Source: Ferroacidibacillus organovorans
GTDB lineage: Bacteria; Bacillota; Bacilli; Alicyclobacillales; SLC66
Length of the DNA: 48,120 bases
Assembly (NCBI RefSeq): GCF_001642725.1
Contig: NZ_LSUQ01000019.1
Location: 1-48,120, forward strand
Direction: 5' to 3'
A model generated the notes under the pieces. That model saw nothing but the letters and a program-made list of their open reading frames with translations. It was not told the DNA's origin and searched no databases. Below are positions 1-9,271 of this stretch, in pieces. The position numbers and the translations under genes were made by a program. The first letter of the stretch is position 1; each line of letters begins with the position of its first letter.

Positions 1-1443
1 CGTATACACTGCCAATTCGAGCGGTGTATACACCTCGTTTTGCCCGATTGCCGTATAAGGCAGATCGGTCAACTGAAGCGAACTATCGTTGAGATATCCG
101 ATTTCTTCTTCAGGCAAATCTATGCCTGTCCCTGTTCCGAGACCGAACCCTCGACTGTATTGCTCTAGTCGATGAAGCGTCTGTGGACGATCCGTTTTAA
201 GCCATGTGGATGTTCTTTCATTGCCGCGTGGCGGCCACCGGCCGTACCGCAAACTTGCTTGATAAAAATATACGTCACATGATTCTGCAATTGCGTGCGC
301 CATATCGAGTGGATCGTGGCGCGTCCAACAGCGAATGGTCGTGCCATCCGTATTCGGAAGTTTTAGCGCACCGTTGCAGTCAATCGTTTCTTTTAACGTG
401 ATCGCGTGCTGATTATACGCAAAGAGTGCTGTTAACGGTTTCATTGTAGAACCAGGAGCAATTGGCGCTTGTGTGACCCAATTTCGCTCGGCCGGTGCAA
501 ATCCGTTTTGATACGTTTGATAAGAGATTCCTTGAGAAAACCACTGGGGCTTGTAATACGGATAACTGGCGAGCGCAAGAATTGAACCATCTTGGGGATT
601 CATCGCGATCGCCATGGCGTGATCGATGCCGCGATGCCCGTGAGCTTTTAAATAGTGCACTTGCGCCGCGAGTAGATTTTGAACGGTTCTTTCGTAGGTG
701 TGGCTCAACGTCAGGACAAGATCCGCGCCTTTACTCGCATCGTGACAATCTGGAAGTGCATGCAAAGGGACATTGCGACTGTCCACCTCCATCACGATGC
801 GTCCAGGCTTCCCTCGCAATGCATTGTCATAGTACCCTTCAACGCCAGCCCAGCCAACGCGAGTAGACGGCGGGAAATGTTCCTTCGTCACCAATTGTTC
901 GATGCGGTGTCGCGGGATAGCATTAATATACCCGAGTATGTGGCAGGCAGTATCCGCGTCAGGATAATTGCGAATCGAGTCTGATACGATGCGCACACCG
1001 GGCAATTCGGATTGATGTTCGCGGATGTAAGAAACCGCACGCGCAGACACACGACTGGCAACCAGTGTGTGAACACTCCCCGTCCCATCCTCCTTGAGAA
1101 GACGAGTGAGTTCTGTACGCGGAACTCGCAAAACGCGCGACAACCTTTTTGCAACCGCATCGATGGGGCGATCCGACCTGGCGTAAATCACACTAAACGA
1201 CGGTGTGTCATAAGCCATAACATGGCCCATTGCATCCATGATTCTGCCACGCGGTGCAGGCGTTGAAAAGGTGTCAACGCGATTGCGCGCACCCGCCGCG
1301 AGATATTCCGCACTCCTGCGACACTGCATATCCCCGAGACGAAAGACTACTATTACGGCAGGCACGATGATGAGAATCCATAGTGCGCGAAACCGTCGTT
1401 GACACTCTGCCCACTTTTCATCGTCTTTTGCATCTCGATCCAT
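1..1443 (-). CDS. Penicillin-binding protein 2-type transpeptidase (partial, C-terminus beyond window)
   Basis: This is an open frame of 481 codons running off the left edge, so the protein is C-terminally incomplete. It reads as a class B penicillin-binding protein that cross-links peptidoglycan in the elongation machinery. A short cytoplasmic N-terminus is followed by a membrane anchor at residues about 20-37 and a dimerisation/pedestal region. The transpeptidase domain shows the active-site SxxK as APGSTMKP (Ser332, Lys335) and the second motif as SCD at 388-390. An Asp in the third position of the SxN motif is typical of the PBP2 (MrdA) subgroup, as is the later GTGIDLPEE stretch. The KTG motif would lie outside the window. 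The ATG at 1443 has AGGTG about 8 bases upstream. The gene follows mreD by 85 bases, the usual place for a rod-system PBP. No PASTA domain is visible in the part present. Confidence 0.93.
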   Translation of the reverse strand, partial: MDRDAKDDEKWAECQRRFRALWILIIVPAVIVVFRLGDMQCRRSAEYLAAGARNRVDTFSTPAPRGRIMDAMGHVMAYDTPSFSVIYARSDRPIDAVAKRLSRVLRVPRTELTRLLKEDGTGSVHTLVASRVSARAVSYIREHQSELPGVRIVSDSIRNYPDADTACHILGYINAIPRHRIEQLVTKEHFPPSTRVGWAGVEGYYDNALRGKPGRIVMEVDSRNVPLHALPDCHDASKGADLVLTLSHTYERTVQNLLAAQVHYLKAHGHRGIDHAMAIAMNPQDGSILALASYPYYKPQWFSQGISYQTYQNGFAPAERNWVTQAPIAPGSTMKPLTALFAYNQHAITLKETIDCNGALKLPNTDGTTIRCWTRHDPLDMAHAIAESCDVYFYQASLRYGRWPPRGNERTSTWLKTDRPQTLHRLEQYSRGFGLGTGTGIDLPEEEIGYLNDSSLQLTDLPYTAIGQNEVYTPLELAVYT

Positions 1444-1528
1444 GCATGCTTCACCTGTGAAGGGATTCCCGTTCCCACCCAGTCCCATAAAACTCGTTTA
1501 GAGGATGTACAAAAGAGTTCAGTCCGAT

Positions 1529-2050
1529 TCAAGATGCACCGTCAGCAGTCGCATCATTATAACTGACCTTCTTTTTCTTTAGAAAAGCCTTTCGATATGG
1601 TGCATAAAGAAGTAAAACGACAACCATGGAAACGAGTGACGTCTTGCTGGAACTGCGAATCACTTCGTGTAGCGTCGTCCCTGACGCCTCCAAGAGTCTG
1701 GCCTCTCCATACGTGACCCACGCAAACAACTCAGACGCAAGCCCTGTCACCAAAATGGCAAGCAGTGCACTCTCTCGCAATACCAGATGCCTAAAATAGC
1801 CTGCCAAATAACCGATCAACGCATACGCAAATGCAGTTTCACCAAGAAAACGTCCATAGTCAATATCTTGAATCAAACCAATGCCAAGCCCAAACAACAG
1901 GCCCATACGAGGTGTTCGCAAGAGGCCTGTCATGACAAGACCGATGACGACAAGGTTTGGCGCATACTCGGAGAGAATGGGCGCGCGAAAAACCGTCGAT
2001 TCTAAAACCAAACTCAAGAATAACGCCACGAAAAGAAGGGTTGACCTCAT
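1529..2050 (-). CDS. mreD: Rod shape-determining protein MreD
   Basis: A 173-residue polytopic membrane protein, the normal MreD length, with about five to six hydrophobic segments beginning at residue 3. MreD is part of the elongasome and works with MreC and the SEDS/PBP2 pair in lateral wall synthesis. The typical MreD feature of an acidic/aromatic patch between early helices is seen as QDIDYGRFLG. Its ATG overlaps the mreC stop (ATGA), which indicates translational coupling. The C-terminus is a lysine-rich cytoplasmic tail. MreD is poorly conserved in sequence, so the call rests on hydropathy, length and position between mreC and a PBP2. Confidence 0.93.
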   Translation of the reverse strand: MRSTLLFVALFLSLVLESTVFRAPILSEYAPNLVVIGLVMTGLLRTPRMGLLFGLGIGLIQDIDYGRFLGETAFAYALIGYLAGYFRHLVLRESALLAILVTGLASELFAWVTYGEARLLEASGTTLHEVIRSSSKTSLVSMVVVLLLYAPYRKAFLKKKKVSYNDATADGAS

Positions 2051-2907
2051 GGAATCACCTGTCCCGCTCCCGGAACAAGAACAAACACGTAATCAATCGC
2101 ATTAAAGTTAGCGGCAGGAGCAATCACTGCAGATTTCGTAATCCCTGTTCCATCGAGTTGAAAAGATTGAACCTTTCCAATCAAGATGCCACGCGGATAC
2201 ATCGTAGACAACCCTGAAGTGACAACAAGATCCCCGACATGGGCCGTAGTTGACATCTGCGAGATAAACTGCATCAGCAGATCATTTGGCGCAGCCGCAT
2301 TGCCCGATACAATTCCAAACGTGGCTTGTTTGCCATTGATAATACTCGCGGAAACGCCGTCTGCGCTTGCGCTTGAAGTGAGCAGTGAAACGACGCTGCT
2401 CAGATTCGAGGCGGAAGTTACTCTGCCTACCAACGCCCCATTCTGGTTCAGAACAGGCATATCACGCGCAACACCTGCATCTCTTCCTACAGAAATGGTG
2501 ATATCAGAATCCCACGTGAGTGGACTGCGTCCCGTCACACGGGCCGCAATCAATTTGTATTGTGGATTCGTCGAGCGATATCCCACCATTTGCTGAAGTT
2601 GAACGTTCGCCTGTTTGATTTGATCGAGAGAAATCTGGAGTGTCGCATCTTTAGCAGCTAACGCTTGCAATGCGCTATTTTCCTGATAAAGCGCCGTCAA
2701 ATTTTTAATGCGTGAAAAAAAGGTTTCCACTTGAAACGTCGGCGTATAAAGCCACTCACTCACAATGGACGTCACATCGCGTACAGCACGTTCAGGCCAC
2801 GATGAGCGAAACGCCCGATTATGAAGTGTGACTGCCGCAACAATAAACAAGACGATCAGTCCGGCAAGAAAGCCGAGCAGTCGACCACCCGAAAAAAGTC
2901 TACCCAC
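2047..2907 (-). CDS. mreC: Rod shape-determining protein MreC
   Basis: A 286-residue protein with one N-terminal membrane anchor (about residues 10-29), then a coiled-coil-forming stretch (about 65-100), then the two-barrel extracytoplasmic domain. Motifs such as ITISVGRDAGV, NQNGALVGRV and VVTSGLSTMYPRGILIGKV are characteristic of MreC. MreC forms filaments that scaffold PBP2 activation in rod-shaped cells. The start is GTG at 2907, with a purine-rich AGGGAGAGG upstream. It follows mreB by 25 bases and overlaps mreD by four. Confidence 0.96.
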   Translation of the reverse strand: MGRLFSGGRLLGFLAGLIVLFIVAAVTLHNRAFRSSWPERAVRDVTSIVSEWLYTPTFQVETFFSRIKNLTALYQENSALQALAAKDATLQISLDQIKQANVQLQQMVGYRSTNPQYKLIAARVTGRSPLTWDSDITISVGRDAGVARDMPVLNQNGALVGRVTSASNLSSVVSLLTSSASADGVSASIINGKQATFGIVSGNAAAPNDLLMQFISQMSTTAHVGDLVVTSGLSTMYPRGILIGKVQSFQLDGTGITKSAVIAPAANFNAIDYVFVLVPGAGQVIP

Positions 2908-2932
2908 GACCGCGCCTCTCCCTTACCCTCGG

Positions 2933-3988
<1,056 letters not shown>

Positions 3989-4714
3989 CTATTCCATTTC
4001 AATCGCTGCGTCCATGAAACCACGTTCACGCAAGCTTATATATCGTTTGTCACCGATGACAATATGATCCAAAACTTCGATCCCAAGAATGGTACCCGCG
4101 CGAACCAAACGTTGCGTCACACTGATATCCTCAGGACTCGGCGTCGGGTCACCTGAAGGATGGTTATGTGCGCAGATAATCGCTGCCGCGCTGCGGCGCA
4201 AAGGTGTTTTGAAAATTTCGCGCGGATGAACAATCGAAGCGTTCAAGGACCCTACAGACACCGTCTCTTCTCCGATGATTTGATGCTTCGTGTCGAGGTG
4301 TATCGTAAAAAAATGTTCCTTTTTGAGGAAGCGCAGCTTGTCCATTACATAATCTGCCGCATCCTTTGGTGAGCCAATCTTTACGATCGCTTCACCTCCG
4401 AGTGCAGAAACCCTGCGCCCCAATTCAATCGCCGCAAGGACGGCAAGCGCTTTTGCATGGCCAACGCCTGGGATTTGACGCAATTCGCGAACGTCCGCTT
4501 CCAAGAGTTCTCGAAGCCCTCCCATTTTTGAAAGAAGATCATCCGCTAGATCTAGAGCGGACACACCGCGCCGTCCTGTCCCCAAGAGAAGGGCTAGAAG
4601 TTCGCTTGTCGACAGCGACTGCGCGCCACGTTGCACCATTCGTTCTCGTGGTCGCTCGGCAAGCGGCCGATCCATCATCAGTGTACCACGTTCTTGCGCT
4701 CTACGCTCGGTCAT
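3989..4714 (-). CDS. radC: RadC family JAB-domain protein
   Basis: A 241-residue RadC-family protein. The N-terminal half has the RadC helix-hairpin-helix region (LGTGRRGVSALDLAD, LRQIPGVGHAKALAVLAAIELGR split over residues about 45-95). The C-terminal half is the JAB/MPN-like metalloprotein domain with the motif HNHPSGDPTPSPEDI near residue 180, which supplies the HxH and Asp metal ligands. The biological role of RadC remains unclear and a direct DNA repair role is doubted in the literature. The ATG overlaps the maf stop by four bases (ATGA) and has GAGGGGG 8 bases upstream. The maf-radC-mreB order matches Bacillus. Confidence 0.95.
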   Translation of the reverse strand: MTERRAQERGTLMMDRPLAERPRERMVQRGAQSLSTSELLALLLGTGRRGVSALDLADDLLSKMGGLRELLEADVRELRQIPGVGHAKALAVLAAIELGRRVSALGGEAIVKIGSPKDAADYVMDKLRFLKKEHFFTIHLDTKHQIIGEETVSVGSLNASIVHPREIFKTPLRRSAAAIICAHNHPSGDPTPSPEDISVTQRLVRAGTILGIEVLDHIVIGDKRYISLRERGFMDAAIEME

Positions 4715-5310
4715 TCGACATTCCCCCTCTGTAGGAGAAGATTAGAAATTTCTAACCTTGCAAACAGATCGAAGGTCAATGCGAGCGGCAACCCGACCAC
4801 AGCGTAAAAATCTCCGTGGATTTCCGTAATAAATGGCGCACCGATTCCCTGAATGCTGTAGGCCCCCGCTTTATCCATCGGCTCACCCGTTTTAACATAC
4901 CACGCAATCTCTTCATCGCGCAGCATGCGCATCGTGACGCGCACGTGCCTAAAGTCACTCACGCTACGATTGGCATTCTCATGAACAAGCGCTACACCTG
5001 TATACACATCATGCGTCTTTCCAGCCAATTTGCGCAGCATCGCCTTCGCTTCATCAGCAGACGATGGTTTTCCAAGCGGCTGATTCTCATAAAAGACGAG
5101 CGTATCTGCCCCCAATACAATGCAGTCCGTGTGCTTCACAGCGACACTTGCTGCTTTTCCATGCGCAAGCTTCATCACGAGCTCCTGAGGCGGCAGTAGC
5201 GTAGAATGTTTTTCTTCATAGTCAGGCGCCACAACTTCGTGTACGATACCCATCTGTGCTAACAAGTGCGTTCGTCTTGGTGAGGTTGAAGCCAAAAGAA
5301 TTCGGTCCAA
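4711..5310 (-). CDS. maf: Maf-type nucleoside triphosphate pyrophosphatase
   Basis: A 199-residue Maf protein that hydrolyses non-canonical or methylated nucleoside triphosphates. The conserved N-terminus ILLASTSPRR and the later GADTLV and AGAYSIQG motifs are all present. I place the start at the TTG at 5310 rather than the ATG at 5331. A perfect AGGAGG lies 8 bases before this TTG, inside the longer frame, and the resulting N-terminus fits the family and its usual length. The gene leads the maf-radC-mreBCD-PBP2 run. A TATACT hexamer (5346-5351) upstream could be a -10 element but has no clear -35 partner. Confidence 0.95.
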   Translation of the reverse strand: MDRILLASTSPRRTHLLAQMGIVHEVVAPDYEEKHSTLLPPQELVMKLAHGKAASVAVKHTDCIVLGADTLVFYENQPLGKPSSADEAKAMLRKLAGKTHDVYTGVALVHENANRSVSDFRHVRVTMRMLRDEEIAWYVKTGEPMDKAGAYSIQGIGAPFITEIHGDFYAVVGLPLALTFDLFARLEISNLLLQRGNVE

Positions 5311-5483
5311 ACAGGCATCCTCCTGAAACATTCGGTTTTGTCTTTAGTATAAAAGATGAGACACGACACGAACACTCCAATCGGATCCATCTGATATGTA
5401 CCGTGTGAGTTTTAATCAATTTCACAAAATGATACTTTCTACTCTCACGCGCTCATTTTTTCGTGCACCCTCCTAGTCCCCTG

Positions 5484-6452
5484 CTAGAATGATGCAATTT
5501 GCTGATAGCGAACATACGCTTTTGCCAGTTTCTCAATCACGAGTTCCTGATGATAGATTCCTGCTTGTCCTGGCGCATCCACCGCTTCCCACACCGCCTG
5601 CTGAAAACTGAACAGTTGTCGCTTAAAAGCAAGAGGGAGATTGGCACCTGATTTTAAGTATGCAAGATCTCGTTTGATTTGATGTGTCAAATCAAGCAAG
5701 GTTTGATGATGCAAGGCAGGTCGTTGCGCAAGTGAAAGCATAAGATCGACATCGAGTACCAACAATTCTTCGGTTCGTGACAGCAAATTTGTAGAAATCT
5801 GTCCGGCTCGCACAGTTCTCTGTGGAAGGGTGGATTCACTCACATAAAACGGTACCTCGCGATCATTTAAATAACTCGAAAACGGCGTGCCCTTCGGATT
5901 TGCGAGCGTCATCCCCACATAAACCGGAACGGGCTTCAGACTCCCCATGACAGCTTGCACACCACTTTGTGCAAGATCACTGACAGCCGACTGTGCACGC
6001 GCATGATTTCCGTACAATCCTGACTGATAGAGATAGACTGACACATTCGGCAAGATAAACGAATGCGTCGCTACCGCCTCTTTAATCCAAACAGAAGAGA
6101 GGGACTGCGTAAGTTCCTGAGCGTTTGCTTGCGCTTTGCTCACTGGTAGGCTGTGTAGAAGCGCCGTCAAAAGCGCGCCAAGAAAAAGCCCAATCGCAAG
6201 CGCGTACATCATGACATCACCAAACGTTTGCGTCGCGCCACGCGCAGCGTTTGGTCCTTTTGATCTGCGCGTTTTTTTGCGCGCGTTTAAGCGAGAATCC
6301 ATCGCACTTTTCCTGACGCGACGGCGATCAAAAGTCAAAGAAGAGGCCGCCGTTGCCACTTCACGAATCGCGTGTTCCATAGAATTCTGCGACGTTTCTC
6401 GCATCTTTTCAAATCGCCCATCCCGCGTCTTTACATAGGTCCACCGTGCCAT
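5484..6452 (-). CDS. SpoIIB-like SPOR-domain membrane protein
   Basis: A 322-residue protein with an arginine/lysine-rich cytoplasmic N-terminus (1-79), one membrane helix (about 80-102) and an outer part resembling a SPOR fold (about 134-185, VYLYQSGLYGNHARAQ through VYVGMT), then a helical tail. In Bacillus, spoIIB sits directly upstream of maf and has the same layout of charged N-terminus, one helix and SPOR region. It helps septal wall remodelling early in engulfment. The position here is equivalent. Of two adjacent ATG codons I prefer the second, 7 bases after AAGGTG. Sequence-level similarity is weak, so the name rests on architecture and synteny. Confidence 0.7.
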   Translation of the reverse strand: MARWTYVKTRDGRFEKMRETSQNSMEHAIREVATAASSLTFDRRRVRKSAMDSRLNARKKTRRSKGPNAARGATQTFGDVMMYALAIGLFLGALLTALLHSLPVSKAQANAQELTQSLSSVWIKEAVATHSFILPNVSVYLYQSGLYGNHARAQSAVSDLAQSGVQAVMGSLKPVPVYVGMTLANPKGTPFSSYLNDREVPFYVSESTLPQRTVRAGQISTNLLSRTEELLVLDVDLMLSLAQRPALHHQTLLDLTHQIKRDLAYLKSGANLPLAFKRQLFSFQQAVWEAVDAPGQAGIYHQELVIEKLAKAYVRYQQIASF

Positions 6453-6545
6453 CATCGATCACCTTAGTGTTTTGTCATTGCTAGAGTCTATGGCTGATTT
6501 CGTGAATCTATGAATGGCATGGAAGGGAGATTGAAACGCATAGAA

Positions 6546-6573
6546 TTGAGAGAAGAGACGCCTGTCCTATAGA
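6546..6573 (+). promoter_or_regulatory. Candidate sigma-A promoter of the antiporter gene
   Basis: TTGAGA (6546-6551) and TATAGA (6568-6573) are separated by 16 bases and lie just ahead of the AAGGAGG ribosome site of the antiporter gene. Confidence 0.5.
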
Positions 6574-6599
6574 CGTAAAAACTCATAAGGAGGTTTCGA

Positions 6600-7757
6600 A
6601 TGCGCACGGAACCTTTTGTCCTGTTCTCCCTGATTTGCATGATAGCCATCGCTGCATCGACGTTTACCGCACTGTTTCCGAAACTCCGTCTGCCGACCGC
6701 CGTCCTGGAGTTGTTGCTCGGCATCTTTCTTGGCAAATCAGGATTGCACACACTTCCTATCCCCTCTTGGTTTCACGACGCCTCTTCGCTCGGATTACTC
6801 TATCTCATGTTTTTAGCAGGGCTAGAAATACGGCCGCCGCAAAAAGGAACCCCACAAACGGCACGCGTCCCCTATCTACTCATATTTTCGATGTTTGCAC
6901 AGACGGCCGCACTCTCGATTCTTGCAGGGCAACTGCTTATTCATCTCGGGTGGTCATCCGATCCCCTGCTCAGCTCATTTATCTTTGCAACGACATCCCT
7001 CGGCATTCTGGTGCCAGTCCTACACGAACGTGGACTTTCAGCATCACGATTCGGACAATTAATTCTCCTTACAGCGGTCACCGCAGACATTGCGACTGCG
7101 ACACTGATCGGCATCGCGCTGCCAACGCGATCATCCGCGTTTAGCATTCCCATGCAATTGATCACCATGACAAGTTTGGGATTCCTTCTCTATTTCGCGA
7201 GTCGCATGTTTTTACGTGGCATGCGCAGTCGCGTTCCCATGGCGCGACGCGGTGCGTTTGGCATGCGTGGCGCACTCGCCATTGTCATGGTTTGCGGTGC
7301 GACCGCGCGCGTCATCGGCGCAGAATCGATTCTTGCCGGATTTACGGCAGGTCTTGTAGGTTCATGGCTTGCGGGTGATCAGCACAATGCGCTTCGCAGT
7401 CGACTTGAGACGCTTGGCTATTCCCTTTTCCTGCCCTTTTTCTTCATCTCAACCGGAATGTCTCTCACCCTGACACACGCGCGTATCGACCGTGTAGCCA
7501 GTCATCTTCCACTCTATCTCCTTCTCGCATTCGCCGTCAAAATCATCGGTTCACTCAGCATGCGCTTCCAATTCACATGGCGTGAAACATTTGCGGCAGG
7601 AACGCTGCTCTCCACACGCTTTACGCTCGTGATTGCCGTTGCGGCACTCGCCGCACACGCACATCTGATTGGCCAAACCGAAGAAGCGACTTTATTGCTC
7701 ACAGCGCTTGCAACCGTCATTCTGGCCCCACTCGCTTTTAGCCTTCAAAATCTCTGA
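6600..7757 (+). CDS. CPA2-family cation:proton antiporter
   Basis: A 385-residue integral membrane protein made of about 12 hydrophobic segments. The repeats LELLLGIFLG, LGLLYLMFLAGLEI, SESILAGFTAGLVG-like (AESILAGFTAGLVG) and FFFISTGMSL are typical of Na+/H+ exchanger (KefB/NapA-like) membrane domains, where the helix-5 acidic residue carries ions. No C-terminal TrkA-N/RCK domain follows, so it is a stand-alone transport domain. The substrate ion (Na+ or K+) cannot be told from sequence alone. A strong AAGGAGG lies 6 bases before the ATG. It is the only plus-strand gene in this section and ends at a shared hairpin terminator. Confidence 0.9.
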   Translation: MRTEPFVLFSLICMIAIAASTFTALFPKLRLPTAVLELLLGIFLGKSGLHTLPIPSWFHDASSLGLLYLMFLAGLEIRPPQKGTPQTARVPYLLIFSMFAQTAALSILAGQLLIHLGWSSDPLLSSFIFATTSLGILVPVLHERGLSASRFGQLILLTAVTADIATATLIGIALPTRSSAFSIPMQLITMTSLGFLLYFASRMFLRGMRSRVPMARRGAFGMRGALAIVMVCGATARVIGAESILAGFTAGLVGSWLAGDQHNALRSRLETLGYSLFLPFFFISTGMSLTLTHARIDRVASHLPLYLLLAFAVKIIGSLSMRFQFTWRETFAAGTLLSTRFTLVIAVAALAAHAHLIGQTEEATLLLTALATVILAPLAFSLQNL

Positions 7758-7777
7758 GTGTGATTCCCACACGCGAA

Positions 7778-7820
7778 TACAAAAAGGGAACATCCAAATG
7801 TGCGATGATCCCTTTTTGTA
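7778..7820. terminator. Bidirectional hairpin terminator between antiporter and bacilliredoxin genes
   Basis: A perfect 12-bp inverted repeat (TACAAAAAGGGA at 7778-7789, TCCCTTTTTGTA at 7809-7820), with an inner CATC/GATG extension, lies between two convergent genes. Each strand reads a T-rich run at the 3' arm, so it can serve both. Confidence 0.85.
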
Positions 7821-7842
7821 CTCTCTTCATCTGGATTGTCAC

Positions 7843-8175
7843 TTAAGCCTTTTCACCGTTTGCAATTGCAGTCGTTATGGACGCGTCCGTAATTTTATAG
7901 TGTGACGTATGCCATATCGCTTTTCCACGTTTAATTAAAATCACTTGGGGTGATGCGTGTCTCACACCGAGTTCATCCGCGAGAGCGAGCGAGAGCGAGC
8001 GTGACTCGATGACTTTAACCATTGCAATGGGGATACTCGCATGTTTCCCGTATTCGGTCACCTGACCGAACGCTGCCGCGCTAACGGGTCAGGTTGTACT
8101 GTGTTTAAAAAGAAGCATCAAATCTGAATTTTCCGCGATCGCAGTTAACGCATCACGCGTCTCAATTTCAATCAT
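7843..8175 (-). CDS. Predicted selenocysteine-containing monothiol bacilliredoxin (YtxJ/BrxC family)
   Basis: Read through one in-frame TGA (8089-8091, codon 29), the frame from ATG 8175 to TAA gives 110 residues, the usual YtxJ/BrxC length. The N-terminal part ends LLFKHSTT, then TGA, then PVSAAAF. BrxC proteins carry a single catalytic cysteine in a TCPIS motif at this point, so TGA replaces exactly that cysteine. The rest (VKVIESRSLSLALADELGV, SPQVILIKRGKAIWHTSHYKIT) is full-length family sequence and the protein has no other cysteine. GGAG lies 8 bases before the ATG. BrxC-type proteins remove bacillithiol from S-bacillithiolated cytosolic proteins. A hairpin fitting bacterial SECIS rules follows the TGA (separate entry). 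Alternatives are a nonsense mutation or sequencing error. Without recoding the gene would be broken, and a caller would report only 72 residues from GTG 8061. Confidence 0.8.
8053..8088 (-). promoter_or_regulatory. Candidate bacterial SECIS element in the bacilliredoxin mRNA
   Basis: Immediately 3' of the in-frame TGA, the minus strand forms a perfect 7-bp stem UUCGGUC (8070-8064) / GACCGAA (8059-8053), extendable by a G-U pair, with an AGGU loop. The loop starts 26 bases after the TGA, inside the spacing reported for bacterial SECIS elements, and holds a G in its first two positions as those elements require. A competing 8-bp stem pairs ACCUGACC (8094-8087), which contains the TGA, with GGUCAGGU (8067-8060). 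SelB binding is inferred, not shown. Confidence 0.6.
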
Positions 8176-8188
8176 CGATTTCACTCCA

Positions 8189-8217
8189 TAAAAAATCAGG
8201 GGAGCCTCGTGGCTCCC
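8189..8217 (-). terminator. Rho-independent terminator after the G5/3D protein gene
   Basis: On the minus strand GGGAGCC and GGCTCCC (8217-8211 and 8206-8200) pair around an ACGA loop and are followed by TGA and a run of six T. It ends only 14 bases before the bacilliredoxin ATG, leaving no room for a separate promoter between them. Confidence 0.85.
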
Positions 8218-8268
8218 TCCGTCTTGCGGCGCTGTCTGAATCTGCATGCACTGTCTCTTGATATCCCC

Positions 8269-9261
8269 CTACTTACCGAGAATATACACTTGAACGACCT
8301 GACGACCATAATCGATCGCCTGAGAGACAGAGTTAAAACACAGATCAATGCGATACCCCTGAATAGCACCGCCCGTATCATCGGCTACACCATAGCCATA
8401 CCCCGGAATATAAAGTTTCGTTCCGAGTGGAATGATGCTTGGATCTACGGCGATATCCCCATACCCAGCTGGTTGACCCGTAGCGGTTGTACCACCTGGA
8501 TTGGAGTAGGCAGTGGCAATCATGGTGACGACTTGACTTGTCACAAGCGAAGAGTTGCTGCGCGAACTCACGACAGGAGCTGGCGTCGGCGTCGGTTGCG
8601 CCGAACCAACCTCGATGAGTTCAGAAACGGGTCTTCTTACGACCCTGAGGTGACGTACACTGCGCACCAAACGGTTGTTGCGAAAATACTTGGTTACAAT
8701 CACTTTGTCCAACCCTTTTTGTCCACGGCGCGCTACCACATTCGTGCCAGTGACAAAATTGTTGCTCGATTGACGAACGGTCGTGTAGGCAATCGACTGC
8801 ATCATCGACTGAACAACCGAACGCCCGCGGATAATACGAACCTTCATGCCTCGTGTTAGTGGAGCACGGAGAGGAACGCTGACTGAATCCTCGGGTCCCA
8901 GTTCTATCCTCAGTTCGTGAAGCAAGTCGCCTACGTTATGTACTAACGTATGGACGACTGTAGGACGGTGATTCCCAACGGTCAGGAGAATCGGCAACGC
9001 CCTGACGACAACGATCTTCATTCCGTTTTGAAGGAGTGTCGCTCTTGCTGGTTCAACCAAATCATAATCGGCTACATGAACGTGTTGGGATGCGAGATAC
9101 TTCGCAACAGACTCAGTGGCATACGTGCCGCCCGTCGTCATTTTTCCATCCACGGACACGGTCACCGATCGGTAAGGGCTCATCCCCGTCGTCACGCCAA
9201 GCGCTAAAAGCGCGGCGCACGTGGTGGCGATACCTAACCGCATTCGGCGGAACTTCTGCAC
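8269..9261 (-). CDS. YabE/RpfB-like cell-wall protein with DUF348, G5 and 3D domains
   Basis: A 330-residue exported protein. The N-terminal hydrophobic segment (about 9-27) acts as signal or anchor. Two ubiquitin-like DUF348 units follow (about 33-75 and 88-130), then a G5-like adhesive domain (about 140-220) and a proline/threonine linker. The C-terminal 3D domain (about 240-330) has its three key aspartates in IAVDPSIIPLGT, VADDTGG and RIDLCF. 3D domains are related to MltA-type lytic transglycosylases, so a role in peptidoglycan cleavage during growth or spore resuscitation is likely. The start is GTG at 9261 with AGAGGTG upstream. It has its own promoter and terminator. Confidence 0.93.
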   Translation of the reverse strand: MQKFRRMRLGIATTCAALLALGVTTGMSPYRSVTVSVDGKMTTGGTYATESVAKYLASQHVHVADYDLVEPARATLLQNGMKIVVVRALPILLTVGNHRPTVVHTLVHNVGDLLHELRIELGPEDSVSVPLRAPLTRGMKVRIIRGRSVVQSMMQSIAYTTVRQSSNNFVTGTNVVARRGQKGLDKVIVTKYFRNNRLVRSVRHLRVVRRPVSELIEVGSAQPTPTPAPVVSSRSNSSLVTSQVVTMIATAYSNPGGTTATGQPAGYGDIAVDPSIIPLGTKLYIPGYGYGVADDTGGAIQGYRIDLCFNSVSQAIDYGRQVVQVYILGK

Positions 9262-9271
9262 TGAAACACCT

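Noticed and set aside
5411-5483. Short frame after AGGAGG between the spoIIB-like gene and maf
   Set aside because: It ends after only a few codons (GTG...TGA) and shows no sign of selection.
7843-8061. A 72-residue gene beginning at GTG 8061 as the bacilliredoxin
   Set aside because: It has no proper ribosome site and lacks the N-terminal third of the fold and the active-site loop. The full frame through the TGA explains the sequence far better.
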